From an uncultured Oscillochloris sp. (GTDB taxonomy: Bacteria > Chloroflexota > Chloroflexia > Chloroflexales > Chloroflexaceae): a DNA stretch of 35,102 bases. Below the pieces are notes generated by a model that worked only from the letters and a program-made list of their open reading frames with translations, searched no databases and was not told the origin of the DNA. Each line of letters begins with the position of its first letter. Positions within the stretch are counted from its first letter, which is position 1. Made by a program: the position numbers and the translations under genes. Location of the stretch: positions 1 to 35,102 of the forward strand of contig CAIWXH010000648.1 in the NCBI GenBank assembly GCA_903916565.1, in the 5' to 3' direction. Of the stretch, positions 25,130 to 34,370 are shown in pieces.

Positions 25130-26515
25130 ATGAGCTCCCTGATTGAGTCGGAGACGATTGAGCAGACGCGCACGCCTTTCGTTGCCCCAACGAAGCGCAA
25201 GAAGTGGCTGGTCGTCCAGCCCAAGTCCGACACCCCCCTGATGGTCGATTCCGGCAAGGTGAGCATGCCGCTCAACTTGATGATGGTCGCCACCCAGGCC
25301 AAGAACCACTTCGCGATTGATTTTCTTGATGAGCGCATCGGTGATACCGTACCCGTGGATCTCTCGGAGTACGATGTGATCGCCATGACCTCGCGCACGC
25401 TCAACGCGAGGCGGGTCTACGCGCTTGGCGACCGGGCGCTGGCCCAGGGCAAGCAAGTCATCCTCGGCGGCGTTCACCCGACGATGATGGTCACTGAGGC
25501 GCTGCGGCACGCGACCTCGGTGGTCTTTGGAGAAATCGAGTCGATTTACGACGAGCTTACGCAGGACATCTACGAGCAGACGCTCAAGCCACTGTATAAG
25601 CCGGAGCCGACGGCGGGCTGGAAGCCGCTGACCGAGATGGCCCGCCCCGATTTCGCCTTTGCCCGTCGCTCGAAGCATACGAAGAACTACTCGGAGCGCT
25701 TGCCCCTGCTGGCCACGAAGGGTTGCCCGGTTGGCTGCAACTTCTGTTGTACGCCCCGTATCTACGGCAAGACCTTCCGCACCCGCGAGTCGGATCAGAT
25801 GATCGCCGAGATCAAAGCGCACCAAGATTTTGCCGGTCGCGAGAATCTGCGCTTCTCGTTTATGGATGACAATATCTGCTTCAAGCCCGCCTACGCCGAA
25901 GAGCTCTTCAATGCGCTGGTTGGTCTGGGCACGAAGTGGAATGCCAATATCTCGATGAACTTCCTGGAGAAGTCCGGGTTTGTCGATCTGGCGGCGCAGG
26001 CTGGCTGCGAGATGTTCAACGTTGGCTTCGAGTCGGTCTCGCCCGAGACGATCAAGTATGTCCATAAGGGCTCGAACCGCGTGGCGAACTATGAAGAGAT
26101 TGTCGCCAACGTGCATAAGCGCGGCATCGCCATCCAGGGCTACTTCATCTTTGGCTTCGACACCGACACTCCGAGCAGCTTTCAGCACACCTTCGACTTT
26201 ATTATGAAGAACCGGATCGAGTTCCCGGTCTTCACTATCGCCACGCCCTTCCCTGGTACCCCGTGGTACGAGGAGATGCTGCCACGGATCGTTCAGCACG
26301 ACTGGAACAAGTACGATACGTTCCACTATATGTACGAGCCGGAGAAGTTGCCTAAGGAGCAGTTTCTCAAGAATTTTATTAAGATCCAGCGTGCGATCTA
26401 TTCCTGGCCCGCGATTCTCCAGCGCCTCGGCCCTCGTAAGCCCGACTGGGTCTGGTTGGTCAATATCGCGATGCACCACTTTTCGCAGCGCCTCACGGTG
26501 GAGACATTCCTCTAG
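25130..26515 (+). CDS. B12-binding-domain radical SAM protein (2), paralog of the preceding gene
   Basis: KQVILGGVHPTMMVTEALRHATSVVFGEIE; KGCPVGCNFCCTPRIYGKTFRTR (CxxxCxxC). Confidence 0.92.
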   Translation: MSSLIESETIEQTRTPFVAPTKRKKWLVVQPKSDTPLMVDSGKVSMPLNLMMVATQAKNHFAIDFLDERIGDTVPVDLSEYDVIAMTSRTLNARRVYALGDRALAQGKQVILGGVHPTMMVTEALRHATSVVFGEIESIYDELTQDIYEQTLKPLYKPEPTAGWKPLTEMARPDFAFARRSKHTKNYSERLPLLATKGCPVGCNFCCTPRIYGKTFRTRESDQMIAEIKAHQDFAGRENLRFSFMDDNICFKPAYAEELFNALVGLGTKWNANISMNFLEKSGFVDLAAQAGCEMFNVGFESVSPETIKYVHKGSNRVANYEEIVANVHKRGIAIQGYFIFGFDTDTPSSFQHTFDFIMKNRIEFPVFTIATPFPGTPWYEEMLPRIVQHDWNKYDTFHYMYEPEKLPKEQFLKNFIKIQRAIYSWPAILQRLGPRKPDWVWLVNIAMHHFSQRLTVETFL

Positions 26516-26558
26516 GCGTGCAGACTCTTGGTTCAGTGGTAGCGACCCGCGTAGTTTG

Positions 26559-26582
26559 CCCCCTCCCGATTCTGGGAGGGGG
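26559..26582 (+). terminator. Hairpin downstream of the radical SAM pair
   Basis: CCCCCTCCC-gattct-GGGAGGGGG, 9-bp GC stem, short poly-T absent. Confidence 0.6.
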
Positions 26583-26702
26583 TCGTTGCATACAACATGC
26601 TACTTCAGCGTCTGATCAAAGCTGTGGTAAAATCGGGCGACGATCAACGGAAGAAGCGCTAAGCTAAGGGGGAGGGCTTGCCCCTTCCCACAACCAATCC
26701 CC

Positions 26703-27587
26703 ATGACAACGTATTCGATTACCGAGTGCTTCCTCGAAGGGCAGCACGGACCAATGCGCTACTGGGAGTCGGCCCCACGCCAGGGTGTTCCGGTGGTACT
26801 CATTCACGGCTACGGTGGGATGATCGAACACTGGCGTGCGGTGTCCAGGCCAATTGCCGCACGGCATAGTCTCTTCGCGCTTGACCTCTACTTTTTCGGC
26901 CAGTCAGAGATTCCTGCCCGTCCCCCTGACCGTCGGATGTGGGTTGAGCAGGTGGCGGAGTTGATCGCAACGGTTTGCCCCGCGCCTGTCGTAGTGGTTG
27001 GTCACTCGATGGGCGGCATGGTTGCGGCACAGTTGGCCCACGATTACCCCCATCTGGTGCGCGGTCTGGTCTTGGTGGCCTCCACTGGCCTCCGCGACCC
27101 GAACACGCAGCCCTCGCCGATTGACCAAGCGCTCTTCAGCGTGCTGCGAACTGGTGGCGTGGGCGAGCTTTTGGCCGACGCGCTGCCCGGCACTTGGGGC
27201 GCTCGCCAGTCGCTGACCGCAGCTTATTACCGCAAGGATCGGGTGACACCAGAGATGGTTGAGCAGTTCGCGGCCCCCTTGTTGCGCCCCGGTGGTGCCC
27301 GGGCCTACTTGGCCGTCAGCCGCAACTTTTCCCATCTCTCCCTTGAGATCGAACGGGGCGCGATCACGGCACCCGCCTTGCTGATTTGGGGGCAACACGA
27401 CCGCTCGGTGCCGCCCGCGCATGCGGAGCGCTTCAAACAGACATTGTTGCCCCAGGCCGAAATCGCCGTACTCGATGGGAGTGGACACTGCCCCTTTGAC
27501 GAGACGCCAGATGCCTTTCTGAATGTCTTGTTGCCCTGGATTGAGCGGATCACGACACAGCCCGCGATCACTCGTTCTACACCTTAG
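26703..27587 (+). CDS. Alpha/beta hydrolase
   Basis: VVLIHGYGGMIEHWRAV...VVVGHSMGGMVAAQLA; LLIWGQHDRSVPP; GSGHCPFDETPDAF. Confidence 0.9.
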   Translation: MTTYSITECFLEGQHGPMRYWESAPRQGVPVVLIHGYGGMIEHWRAVSRPIAARHSLFALDLYFFGQSEIPARPPDRRMWVEQVAELIATVCPAPVVVVGHSMGGMVAAQLAHDYPHLVRGLVLVASTGLRDPNTQPSPIDQALFSVLRTGGVGELLADALPGTWGARQSLTAAYYRKDRVTPEMVEQFAAPLLRPGGARAYLAVSRNFSHLSLEIERGAITAPALLIWGQHDRSVPPAHAERFKQTLLPQAEIAVLDGSGHCPFDETPDAFLNVLLPWIERITTQPAITRSTP

Positions 27588-27735
27588 GCATGGTTCAAAC
27601 GCACTTGACCGCCTGTGGTGGTTCCACGCAACGCCGGGGAGATCTCGCGCAAAGCCGCAAAGCCGCAAGGCATCTTTGTGATGGGGTGCTTCGAACTATC
27701 AAGCTGGATCACCCGATTCTGAACCATGCCTAAGG
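27582..27735. mobile_element. MITE-like element with 16-bp perfect terminal inverted repeats
   Basis: CCTTAGGCATGGTTCA (27582-27597) / TGAACCATGCCTAAGG (27720-27735); contains the dispersed 46-bp repeat; supplies the stop codon of the upstream hydrolase. Confidence 0.6.
27629..27674. repeat. 46-bp dispersed repeat, inverted copy
   Basis: Reverse complement of 6113-6158 with one mismatch. Confidence 0.8.
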
Positions 27736-27814
27736 CATGATGGGTCAAGCATACGACGATGGCGCGTAAACGAAGCGGCGGCTAGTGCCGCCTGCACAGA
27801 AAGGGGCAGACCCG

Positions 27815-28096
27815 ATGGCAGAGCGGCAGCGAACCCTCAGCGTGCGCGATGAGATTTACCTTCAGAGCACCAGCTTAGAGGTTTATATGGGGGCCGGGGC
27901 GGCCTTTCTCCTCGTCTTTACCGCTATCTTTATCTTTAGTATCAAGGCCCACGGCCTTGAGTGGCTCGTCTGGCCTGGGTTTCCCGCCGGTGCTGTGGCT
28001 GGCTACATCACCATGAGGTGGCTGGAGCGGCGCGAATTGGTACGCAAGCGCGCTGAGGTTGAGGCTGATCCGCGCACCGATGAAACGTATACGTAA
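27815..28096 (+). CDS. Small two-TM membrane protein
   Basis: MAERQRTLSVRDEIYLQSTSLEVYMGAGAAFLLVFTAIFIFSIKAHGLEWLVWPGFPAGAVAGYITMRWLERRE; start trimmed to ATG 27815. Confidence 0.65.
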   Translation: MAERQRTLSVRDEIYLQSTSLEVYMGAGAAFLLVFTAIFIFSIKAHGLEWLVWPGFPAGAVAGYITMRWLERRELVRKRAEVEADPRTDETYT

Positions 28097-28191
28097 TCCC
28101 CTTGTAGTCCTCCTGTCATCCTGAGAAGGTCGCCGTGGCCTGTGTGGCCGTTATTGTACACACAGCCACGCACCGCTCAGGAGACAGTCAG

Positions 28192-29262
28192 ATGCAGAAC
28201 CTCCGCGCCCTACGTCGCCACCGCTCGCTGACCTTCCTGGATCTCGCTACCCTCACTGGTATCCCCGCCCGTCAGATCGCCGAGGTTGAGTACGGCCTGC
28301 GCCAACTCGGCGTCGCCGAGTACGAGTCGTTGGCCTTCGTCCTTGGGCTGGAGCCGCACGATTTTACTGGTGCCCACAGACAGTTAAGCGCTGCGAGCGC
28401 CCCCGCGTGGACCACGCTGCCTCCCGTTGTTCGCCGCACGAGCCAGACCATAATCGTTGCCGCCCTAGCTACGGCGGTGGCAACAGGCTCGCTTGGCACC
28501 ATGGCCGAACAGTTGCCCCGTAGCGTGGCCCCCGTCTGGGCATTGGTCAGCATGGCGCTTACGACCGAGGGCGCTTGGAGTCGGCCTCTGGCACCCGATG
28601 CCCTAGCCCCGACGGGCGGGGCCGTTGCTTCAAGCGAGGTCGGCTCCGCCCGTGACGAGGCGACGCTTGTTTGGCAGCGGGCCTTGGTGAACCTGACCGA
28701 GCAGGCTGCGCTTCTGCGCGAGGCGGTGGCCCCGCCGATGCTTGTTGCGCCGATGCCCGCCGATGAGGTGGCCCCGGCACCCGCGCCAGTAATTGCGTCA
28801 CTGCCAGCCTTTATGCTTACGGAGCAAGGCCCGTTCGGCTGTCCGGTGAAGCCTGTTGAGGGCCGTGTGGTGCTAACGCAGGGCTATGGTGTGGGCAGCC
28901 ACGCGCCTGCTGAGTTTTGGGGTGCCGTTGATCTCGCGGTTGACGGCGATGGTGACGGCGATGCCGATGTCGCGTCGAGTTGGTACGTGCCCATTGTGGC
29001 AACCCACGACGGACAGGTTACGGTGAATCTCGACACCGACCCGGCGGGTAACCATGTCTGGGTCAACGCGCCAGACGACATTTGGCGCACCGGCTACTCA
29101 CATTTAGCGTTGGTGACGGTAATTAGCGGACAGTTCGTGCGGGCTGGCGAGCAGATTGGCCTGATGGGCAGCACCGGCAGGGCGACTGGCCCGCACCTTG
29201 ATTATCAGGTCTGGCGCGACGGGGCCAACATCGATCCGACGGCGCTGGTCGGGTGCCGCTAG
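28192..29262 (+). CDS. HTH (Xre-like) - TM - degenerate M23 (LytM-like) peptidase-domain protein
   Basis: N-terminus MQNLRALRRHRSLTFLDLATLTGIPARQIAEVEYGLRQLGVAEYESLAFVLGL; TM near TIIVAALATAVATGSLG; C-terminal GYSHLALVTVISGQFVRAGEQIGLMGSTGRATGPHLDYQVWRDG. Confidence 0.85.
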   Translation: MQNLRALRRHRSLTFLDLATLTGIPARQIAEVEYGLRQLGVAEYESLAFVLGLEPHDFTGAHRQLSAASAPAWTTLPPVVRRTSQTIIVAALATAVATGSLGTMAEQLPRSVAPVWALVSMALTTEGAWSRPLAPDALAPTGGAVASSEVGSARDEATLVWQRALVNLTEQAALLREAVAPPMLVAPMPADEVAPAPAPVIASLPAFMLTEQGPFGCPVKPVEGRVVLTQGYGVGSHAPAEFWGAVDLAVDGDGDGDADVASSWYVPIVATHDGQVTVNLDTDPAGNHVWVNAPDDIWRTGYSHLALVTVISGQFVRAGEQIGLMGSTGRATGPHLDYQVWRDGANIDPTALVGCR

Positions 29263-29264
29263 GT

Positions 29265-30020
29265 TCACCCACGCACGGTGCGCTGGAACATGTTCAGGGC
29301 CAGCCAAGTGCAGAGGGTGCCGAAGAGGCAGATCACGGCGACGCTGAGCGCCATGGGCAGGGTCGGCTCAGCCCCGAAGGCCAGCGTGCGTACGGCATCA
29401 ATGAGGTAGGTGGTCGGATTGAGCAGCACGACGACTTTCATCCAGCCCGGCAGCACCGTCAGCGGATAGAGGGCGTTCGAGGCGAAGAGCAGCGGCAGAT
29501 TCAAAAGAAAGATCATGCCGTGGTAGCCGGCAATCGAGCGCGAGACGGCGGCGACCGCCAGGGCCAACCCGCTGAAGCCAATTGCGAAGACGGCCAGCAG
29601 CAGCAGCGCAAAGAGCCAACCCAGGGGATTTAGCGCTAGGCGTGCGCCCATGAGGACGCCCACCACCAGCATGATGGCCGCTTGCACCATAGCCTTGGTG
29701 GCGGTGCTGGTGGCGCTGCCGAGCAGAATGCTGAGGCGCGGGATCGGTGCCGCCAGGTACTCTTTGAGGATGCCGCGCAGGCGCTCGTCAAGCATGACCA
29801 TGCCGCCGCCCACGGCCCCGCCCAGGGCGCTTAGGGCGACGATCCCCGGCAGGATATACGACATATAGTCGCGGCCCCCGACATCGCTGATCATCCCGCG
29901 CATGCCGACCCCGAAAAGTACCACCCAGAGTACCGACTGTAGCGCCAGGCCAATCAGTTCCTCGCGGTTGCGGAGGAACTTGAGCATGTGCTTGTTCCAG
30001 ATAACGTAGGTCGCGTGCAT
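29265..30020 (-). CDS. ABC-2 type transporter permease (DrrB-like)
   Basis: Six TM segments; DYMSYILPGIVALSALGGAVGGGMVMLDERLRGILKEYLAAPIPR. Confidence 0.92.
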   Translation of the reverse strand: MHATYVIWNKHMLKFLRNREELIGLALQSVLWVVLFGVGMRGMISDVGGRDYMSYILPGIVALSALGGAVGGGMVMLDERLRGILKEYLAAPIPRLSILLGSATSTATKAMVQAAIMLVVGVLMGARLALNPLGWLFALLLLAVFAIGFSGLALAVAAVSRSIAGYHGMIFLLNLPLLFASNALYPLTVLPGWMKVVVLLNPTTYLIDAVRTLAFGAEPTLPMALSVAVICLFGTLCTWLALNMFQRTVRG

Positions 30021-30032
30021 AGAGCGTGCTTT

Positions 30033-30980
30033 CTAGTCGCGTAGCGCGTGGCCGGTATGGTGCAGGAAAACGTCGCCTAAGCTGGGGCGCGCGACGGTGA
30101 CATCATCAATACGAAAGGCATTTCCGCTGGCAGCGCCAAGCACCTCGACGAGGCGGCGGCTGCCGCTGTCAACGTAGACCAGCACGACGCCACCCTCGGC
30201 GTCAGTCTCAACGCGATCAACAAAGGGCAGGCCGGCCATCACTGTGGCGAAATGCGCCCGGTCGCCCTGACCACGGACGCGGATGACATCGGCGCCAAGG
30301 GCGGCGACGAGCGCGTTCGGCTGGCCTTCGGCGACGATGCGCCCGTGATCGACGATACCGACCCGCCCAGCCAGCGCCTCCGCTTCATCCATGTAATGGG
30401 TGGTCAGCAGCAGCGACAGGCCGCGTGTGCGGTTCAGGTCGCGGATGTAGCCCCAGATGCCGACGCGATTCTGCGGGTCAAGACCCTGCGTTGGCTCGTC
30501 GAGAAAGAGCACCGCCGGCTCGGTCATCAGGCCACGCGCCAGTTCGAGGCGCCGTTTCATCCCGCCCGAGTAGGTGCGAACGCGCCGGTCAATGGCCTCG
30601 TTGAGCTGGACGAGGTCAACCAGTTCGCCGATGCGACGACGGCGCTCGGCGCTGGACTGGCGGTAGAGTTGGCCGTGGATGTCGAGTACCTCACGACCAG
30701 TGAGATCCTGGTCCACCGCGATGTCCTGAAAGGTGACGCCGATACATTGGCGCACCCGCTCAGCGGCGCGCACAACATCGTGTCCAGCCACGCGGGCCTC
30801 GCCAGCGGTGGGCTGAATGAGCGTGGTCAAGATATTAATCGTCGTGGTCTTACCGGCACCATTCGGCCCGAGCAGCGCAAAAATCGTGCCCGTCGGGACG
30901 GCCAGGTCAACCCCGTTGATCGCGGTCAGATCGCCATAGCGCTTGATGAGGCCACGGGCCTCAATCGCAAGCTCAGTCAT
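30033..30980 (-). CDS. ABC transporter ATP-binding protein (DrrA-like)
   Basis: Walker A GPNGAGKTTT, signature YSGGMKRRLELA, Walker B AVLFLDEPTQGLDP, H-loop LLLTTHYMDEAE. Confidence 0.95.
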   Translation of the reverse strand: MTELAIEARGLIKRYGDLTAINGVDLAVPTGTIFALLGPNGAGKTTTINILTTLIQPTAGEARVAGHDVVRAAERVRQCIGVTFQDIAVDQDLTGREVLDIHGQLYRQSSAERRRRIGELVDLVQLNEAIDRRVRTYSGGMKRRLELARGLMTEPAVLFLDEPTQGLDPQNRVGIWGYIRDLNRTRGLSLLLTTHYMDEAEALAGRVGIVDHGRIVAEGQPNALVAALGADVIRVRGQGDRAHFATVMAGLPFVDRVETDAEGGVVLVYVDSGSRRLVEVLGAASGNAFRIDDVTVARPSLGDVFLHHTGHALRD

Positions 30981-31088
30981 TGCAGCCTCGGGGGAATTTT
31001 AGATTGCAGATTTTGGAGTGCAGCTTTGCCACAACCGGACGCAGCGCGATCATTCAAACGGTCAAGCACCGTTGGCTCATGCGTCAGG

Positions 31089-31616
31089 CTAGGCCGGGTG
31101 CTTTGCGTCGGTAGGCTGGTCGGCAGCGATGAGCCGGTCGAGCCAGGCGAGTTCGGCGTCAACGTGAACGATGTGGTGTTCGATCACGGCGCGGTGGTCG
31201 GCGGGAAGTGCGGTCTGAAGTAGCTCAAGGCGGGCACGGTGGGTGATGATCGCCTCGTGGCGCACGCGCAACAGGCGGGTGACCTCGGCGGGCGGGAGGT
31301 GGTGCTGGAAGATAATGCCGATGTCTTCAGCGTAGATCGGGGGGGCGTAGGCGGTGAGGTTGTGGCGCAGGAGGTGCTGGAAGTAGGTCTCACCGGCAGG
31401 GGTGATGCGGTAGACATGGCGCTCGGGCCGATTACCAGCCCGCTCGACCTCCTCGCTGACATAGCCCTCGCGGCAGAGCTTGTCGAGCAGGTAATAGGCG
31501 GTCGAGCGCTTCAGATCGACACAGAAGGCCATTTGCTGGTCAATAAACTCGTTGATCTGATAGCCGTGCATCTCCTGATTACGCAGGAGGCCAAGTAGCA
31601 GCAGTTGCCGATCCAT
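31089..31616 (-). CDS. PadR-family transcriptional regulator
   Basis: MDRQLLLLGLLRNQEMHGYQINEFIDQQMAFCVDLKRSTAYYLLDKLCREGYVSEEVERAGNRPERHVYRITPAG; start trimmed to 31616; adjacent to the ABC exporter. Confidence 0.88.
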   Translation of the reverse strand: MDRQLLLLGLLRNQEMHGYQINEFIDQQMAFCVDLKRSTAYYLLDKLCREGYVSEEVERAGNRPERHVYRITPAGETYFQHLLRHNLTAYAPPIYAEDIGIIFQHHLPPAEVTRLLRVRHEAIITHRARLELLQTALPADHRAVIEHHIVHVDAELAWLDRLIAADQPTDAKHPA

Positions 31617-31721
31617 GTGCGCCGTTGTACCACCCATAGGCTGATTAGTCAAGCCTGAGTATAGCTGGCACGCCAAGTGCTGTCAACCGATTGGTGCCGA
31701 CTGGAGCTAGGCGCATGGTTG

Positions 31722-32414
31722 CTACGGCTTGGCCGGGAAGATGACAATCTTGCGGTTCTCGCCATCGCCGGAGCTTTCCGTATAGATCGTCTTATCCTCG
31801 CGCAAGGCCAAGTGGACAATGCGGCGCTCGTAGGCGGCCATCGGTTCAAGCATCATCGGGCGCCCGGTCTGCCGGACGCGCTCGGCCATCCGGCGGGCAA
31901 GCCCCTCAAGCGACTCTTGGCGGCGCTGGCGATAGTTGCCGACATCGACGACGATCTGGGGCCATTTCTGGACGCGGCGGCTGACCAGCAGATTGAGCAG
32001 GAACTGGAGCGAGCGGAGGGTTTCACCGCGACGACCAATCAGCAAGCCCATCGCCTCTTCATCAGCGCCCTCGACGTGCAGGGTGACGGTCTCCTCAATA
32101 TCGCCCTTTTGGCCGGGTACGCGGGTCACCACGGGGGTCACGTAGGCGTGGATGTCCATACGCTCAAGCAGGTCGTCGAGGATGCTTTGGGCAACGCTCT
32201 GAACCTCTTCGACGCCAGCCTTGTGTGGCGGGGTGGGTGCTGGTGCGGAATCCTCGTCATCATCGACGACGGTAACGCGAACAAGCGCCTCATCGCCCGA
32301 CTCGCCCGCATCCAGCACCGCGATCACCACCTCATCGCGGTCTTTGCCGAGTTGTGCGAGGGCAAGCTCGACGGCTTCCGCAACCGTGCGCGCGCTGATC
32401 TCGATGCTTTTCAT
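31722..32414 (-). CDS. jag: Jag/KhpB RNA-binding protein (KH + R3H domains)
   Basis: Jag_N MKSIEISARTVAEAVELALAQLGKDRDEV; KH LLIGRRGETLRSLQFLLNLLV; R3H MMLEPMAAYERRIVHLAL. Confidence 0.93.
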   Translation of the reverse strand: MKSIEISARTVAEAVELALAQLGKDRDEVVIAVLDAGESGDEALVRVTVVDDDEDSAPAPTPPHKAGVEEVQSVAQSILDDLLERMDIHAYVTPVVTRVPGQKGDIEETVTLHVEGADEEAMGLLIGRRGETLRSLQFLLNLLVSRRVQKWPQIVVDVGNYRQRRQESLEGLARRMAERVRQTGRPMMLEPMAAYERRIVHLALREDKTIYTESSGDGENRKIVIFPAKP

Positions 32415-32461
32415 GACAGTTCCTCTTAGGGCGTTAGTGTGAACAATAATGCTAAGGGCTG

Positions 32462-33499
32462 CTACTTCCGCTTGCGCGGGCGGCGCGGATTAACCGACCC
32501 TCGATCCTGACCACGCACCGCGTCAATGGCATCCTCAACGGGGTCATTGGCCATTGGCGCAGGCCCGTCAGCGATGGCAGCGGCGACAACCGGCTCTTTC
32601 GTCTCGGTCAGCGGGCGCATGACGCCCCAGAAATCGCTGCGGGTGACTGCCGGTGCTGCGGTGTCGCTCTCGGCACTTGCCCCAGCGGAAGCGGTGAGGC
32701 TGTTTGGCGTCCCCGAGGGCTTACCGTCGGGCGGCAGAAACTTGAGGTAGTTCGCCAGAGAACCCCAGCCACTGGTGAAGTACTGCTGGATGATGCCGAC
32801 CAAGCTGCTGACGACCCAATAGAGTACCGCGCCCTGCGGGAAGGTGAAGGCGATGTAGCCGAAGACGAGGGGCATAAACATCATCGTCTGGGTCATCGCC
32901 TTTTGCTGCGGGTCTTGGACGCGGGGCGTCGCCATCACGGTCTGAAGAAACTGAAAGAGGATCGAGCAGGTTGGCAGGATGAGGTAGATGAAACTGCCAG
33001 CGGATGTCCAGACCACATGGCCGGTCGCACCAAAGGAGGTGCCGCCAACCTCAATCAGCCCGAACAACTTTTGCGCGAAGATTGTCTTGATCGCATCGTT
33101 CTCAAGCCAAGCCAAAGCCCCAGGACTCAGGTTGACACGGCCCGCCTCGCCGCCGAAGAGGTGGTAGACCGCCTGATAGACCCCAAAGAAGATCGGCAAC
33201 TGGAGGAGAACCGGCAGACAGCCACCAACCGGGTTGATCTTTTGCTCCCGGTAGAGCTTCATCGTCTCTTCCTGGAGCTTCTGGGGATCTTTGCCGTGCT
33301 TACGCTGCAGCTCCTTGATCAGCGGCTGCAGTTCCTGCATCTTGCGGCTGGAGCGGATCGAGGTGAGCGTGAGCGGCAGAATGACCAGGCGGGCGGTGAC
33401 CGTGAACAGGATGATCCCGAGCGCGACATTGCCCGTAATTGATGAAAACCAGATCAGGGCCTGCTCAAGCAGACCGACAAACCAGGACCACAGCGGCAT
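32462..33499 (-). CDS. yidC: Membrane protein insertase YidC/Oxa1
   Basis: NVALGIILFTVTARLVILPLTLTSIRSSRKMQELQPLIKELQRKHGKDPQKLQEETMKLYREQKINPVGGCLPVLLQLPIF. Confidence 0.96.
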   Translation of the reverse strand: MPLWSWFVGLLEQALIWFSSITGNVALGIILFTVTARLVILPLTLTSIRSSRKMQELQPLIKELQRKHGKDPQKLQEETMKLYREQKINPVGGCLPVLLQLPIFFGVYQAVYHLFGGEAGRVNLSPGALAWLENDAIKTIFAQKLFGLIEVGGTSFGATGHVVWTSAGSFIYLILPTCSILFQFLQTVMATPRVQDPQQKAMTQTMMFMPLVFGYIAFTFPQGAVLYWVVSSLVGIIQQYFTSGWGSLANYLKFLPPDGKPSGTPNSLTASAGASAESDTAAPAVTRSDFWGVMRPLTETKEPVVAAAIADGPAPMANDPVEDAIDAVRGQDRGSVNPRRPRKRK

Positions 33500-33558
33500 A
33501 CGGTCTCCTCACGTTACGGGTCAGGTCAATAGGCGGGGGCATTGGGCGTGTCGTGGGT

Positions 33559-33936
33559 TTAGGGCGTCTCCTGCGCGCTTTCTGGGCTGGGCTGGGCCTG
33601 TCGCCAGAGCTGTGCCCGGCGCAGCAGTTGCTCGACTGCCTGTTGGATGGCCGTGAAGGGTGCGGCGAGTACGTCAGGGCCACGAACCACGAAGACGAGA
33701 TCATAGCCTGGGGTGATCGTTGGGAGGACAAGCCGAACGGCCTCGCGCACCCGCCGTTTCGCTCGATTCCGCCGTACCGCCGTGCCAAGGCGCTTGCCGA
33801 CGACAAAGCCGCAGCGGGTGCGACGGCGGCGCCCAGCGACGACGTTTAAGGTCAGGAGCGGCGTGGTGAGCGTACGCCCATCACGGCGCGCGCGCCGGAA
33901 CTGGTCGGGTCGGCGCAGCCTGTAGGCGCGTTTCAT
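33559..33936 (-). CDS. rnpA: Ribonuclease P protein component
   Basis: GFVVGKRLGTAVRRNRAKRRVREAVRL signature; between rpmH and yidC. Confidence 0.94.
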   Translation of the reverse strand: MKRAYRLRRPDQFRRARRDGRTLTTPLLTLNVVAGRRRRTRCGFVVGKRLGTAVRRNRAKRRVREAVRLVLPTITPGYDLVFVVRGPDVLAAPFTAIQQAVEQLLRRAQLWRQAQPSPESAQETP

Positions 33937-34031
33937 GCAGCCTGCCCTATGCGCTGAACAGGGTACAAGAGACAGTGCCGCTGACGTTCGCGCCGCTGTC
34001 CCCGTACCCTGTCGCTGCGTGTCGAGAATGA

Positions 34032-34208
34032 CTAGCGGTCGCCACGACGACCGGCGTCGCGGCGCTCATCGCTGACGGTGAGCTTGTAGCGACCCTTCAT
34101 CCGGCGGCGGCGCAGCACCTCGCGGCCATCCTTGGTCTCCATCCGAGACAGGAAGCCGTGCTTACGGCGGCGCGGGATGCGCTTCGGTTGCCAAGTACGC
34201 TTGGGCAT
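34032..34208 (-). CDS. rpmH: Ribosomal protein L34
   Basis: Manual translation: [58 protein letters not shown]; too short for the ORF track. Confidence 0.94.
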   Translation of the reverse strand: MPKRTWQPKRIPRRRKHGFLSRMETKDGREVLRRRRMKGRYKLTVSDERRDAGRRGDR

Positions 34209-34370
34209 CGGGAGTATCTCCTCGTGGCATCCTGCGCCCGGCCTACTGACCGGGCGCAGAGCTTAGATCGTAGTTTTCAGGCAAACGTGGCCCATTATAG
34301 CGGTCGCGTTGCGCCGGTGTCAAATTGTGGCGGAGGGAGGCTGCACGCAGCACCCCTCCGCGCTTGGCGT

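Noticed and set aside
25022-26479. 485-aa minus-strand ORF
   Set aside because: Antisense to the radical SAM gene with clear CxxxCxxC; no recognisable motifs of its own.
30252-31223. 323-aa plus-strand ORF
   Set aside because: Antisense to the ABC ATPase, which has all nucleotide-binding motifs.
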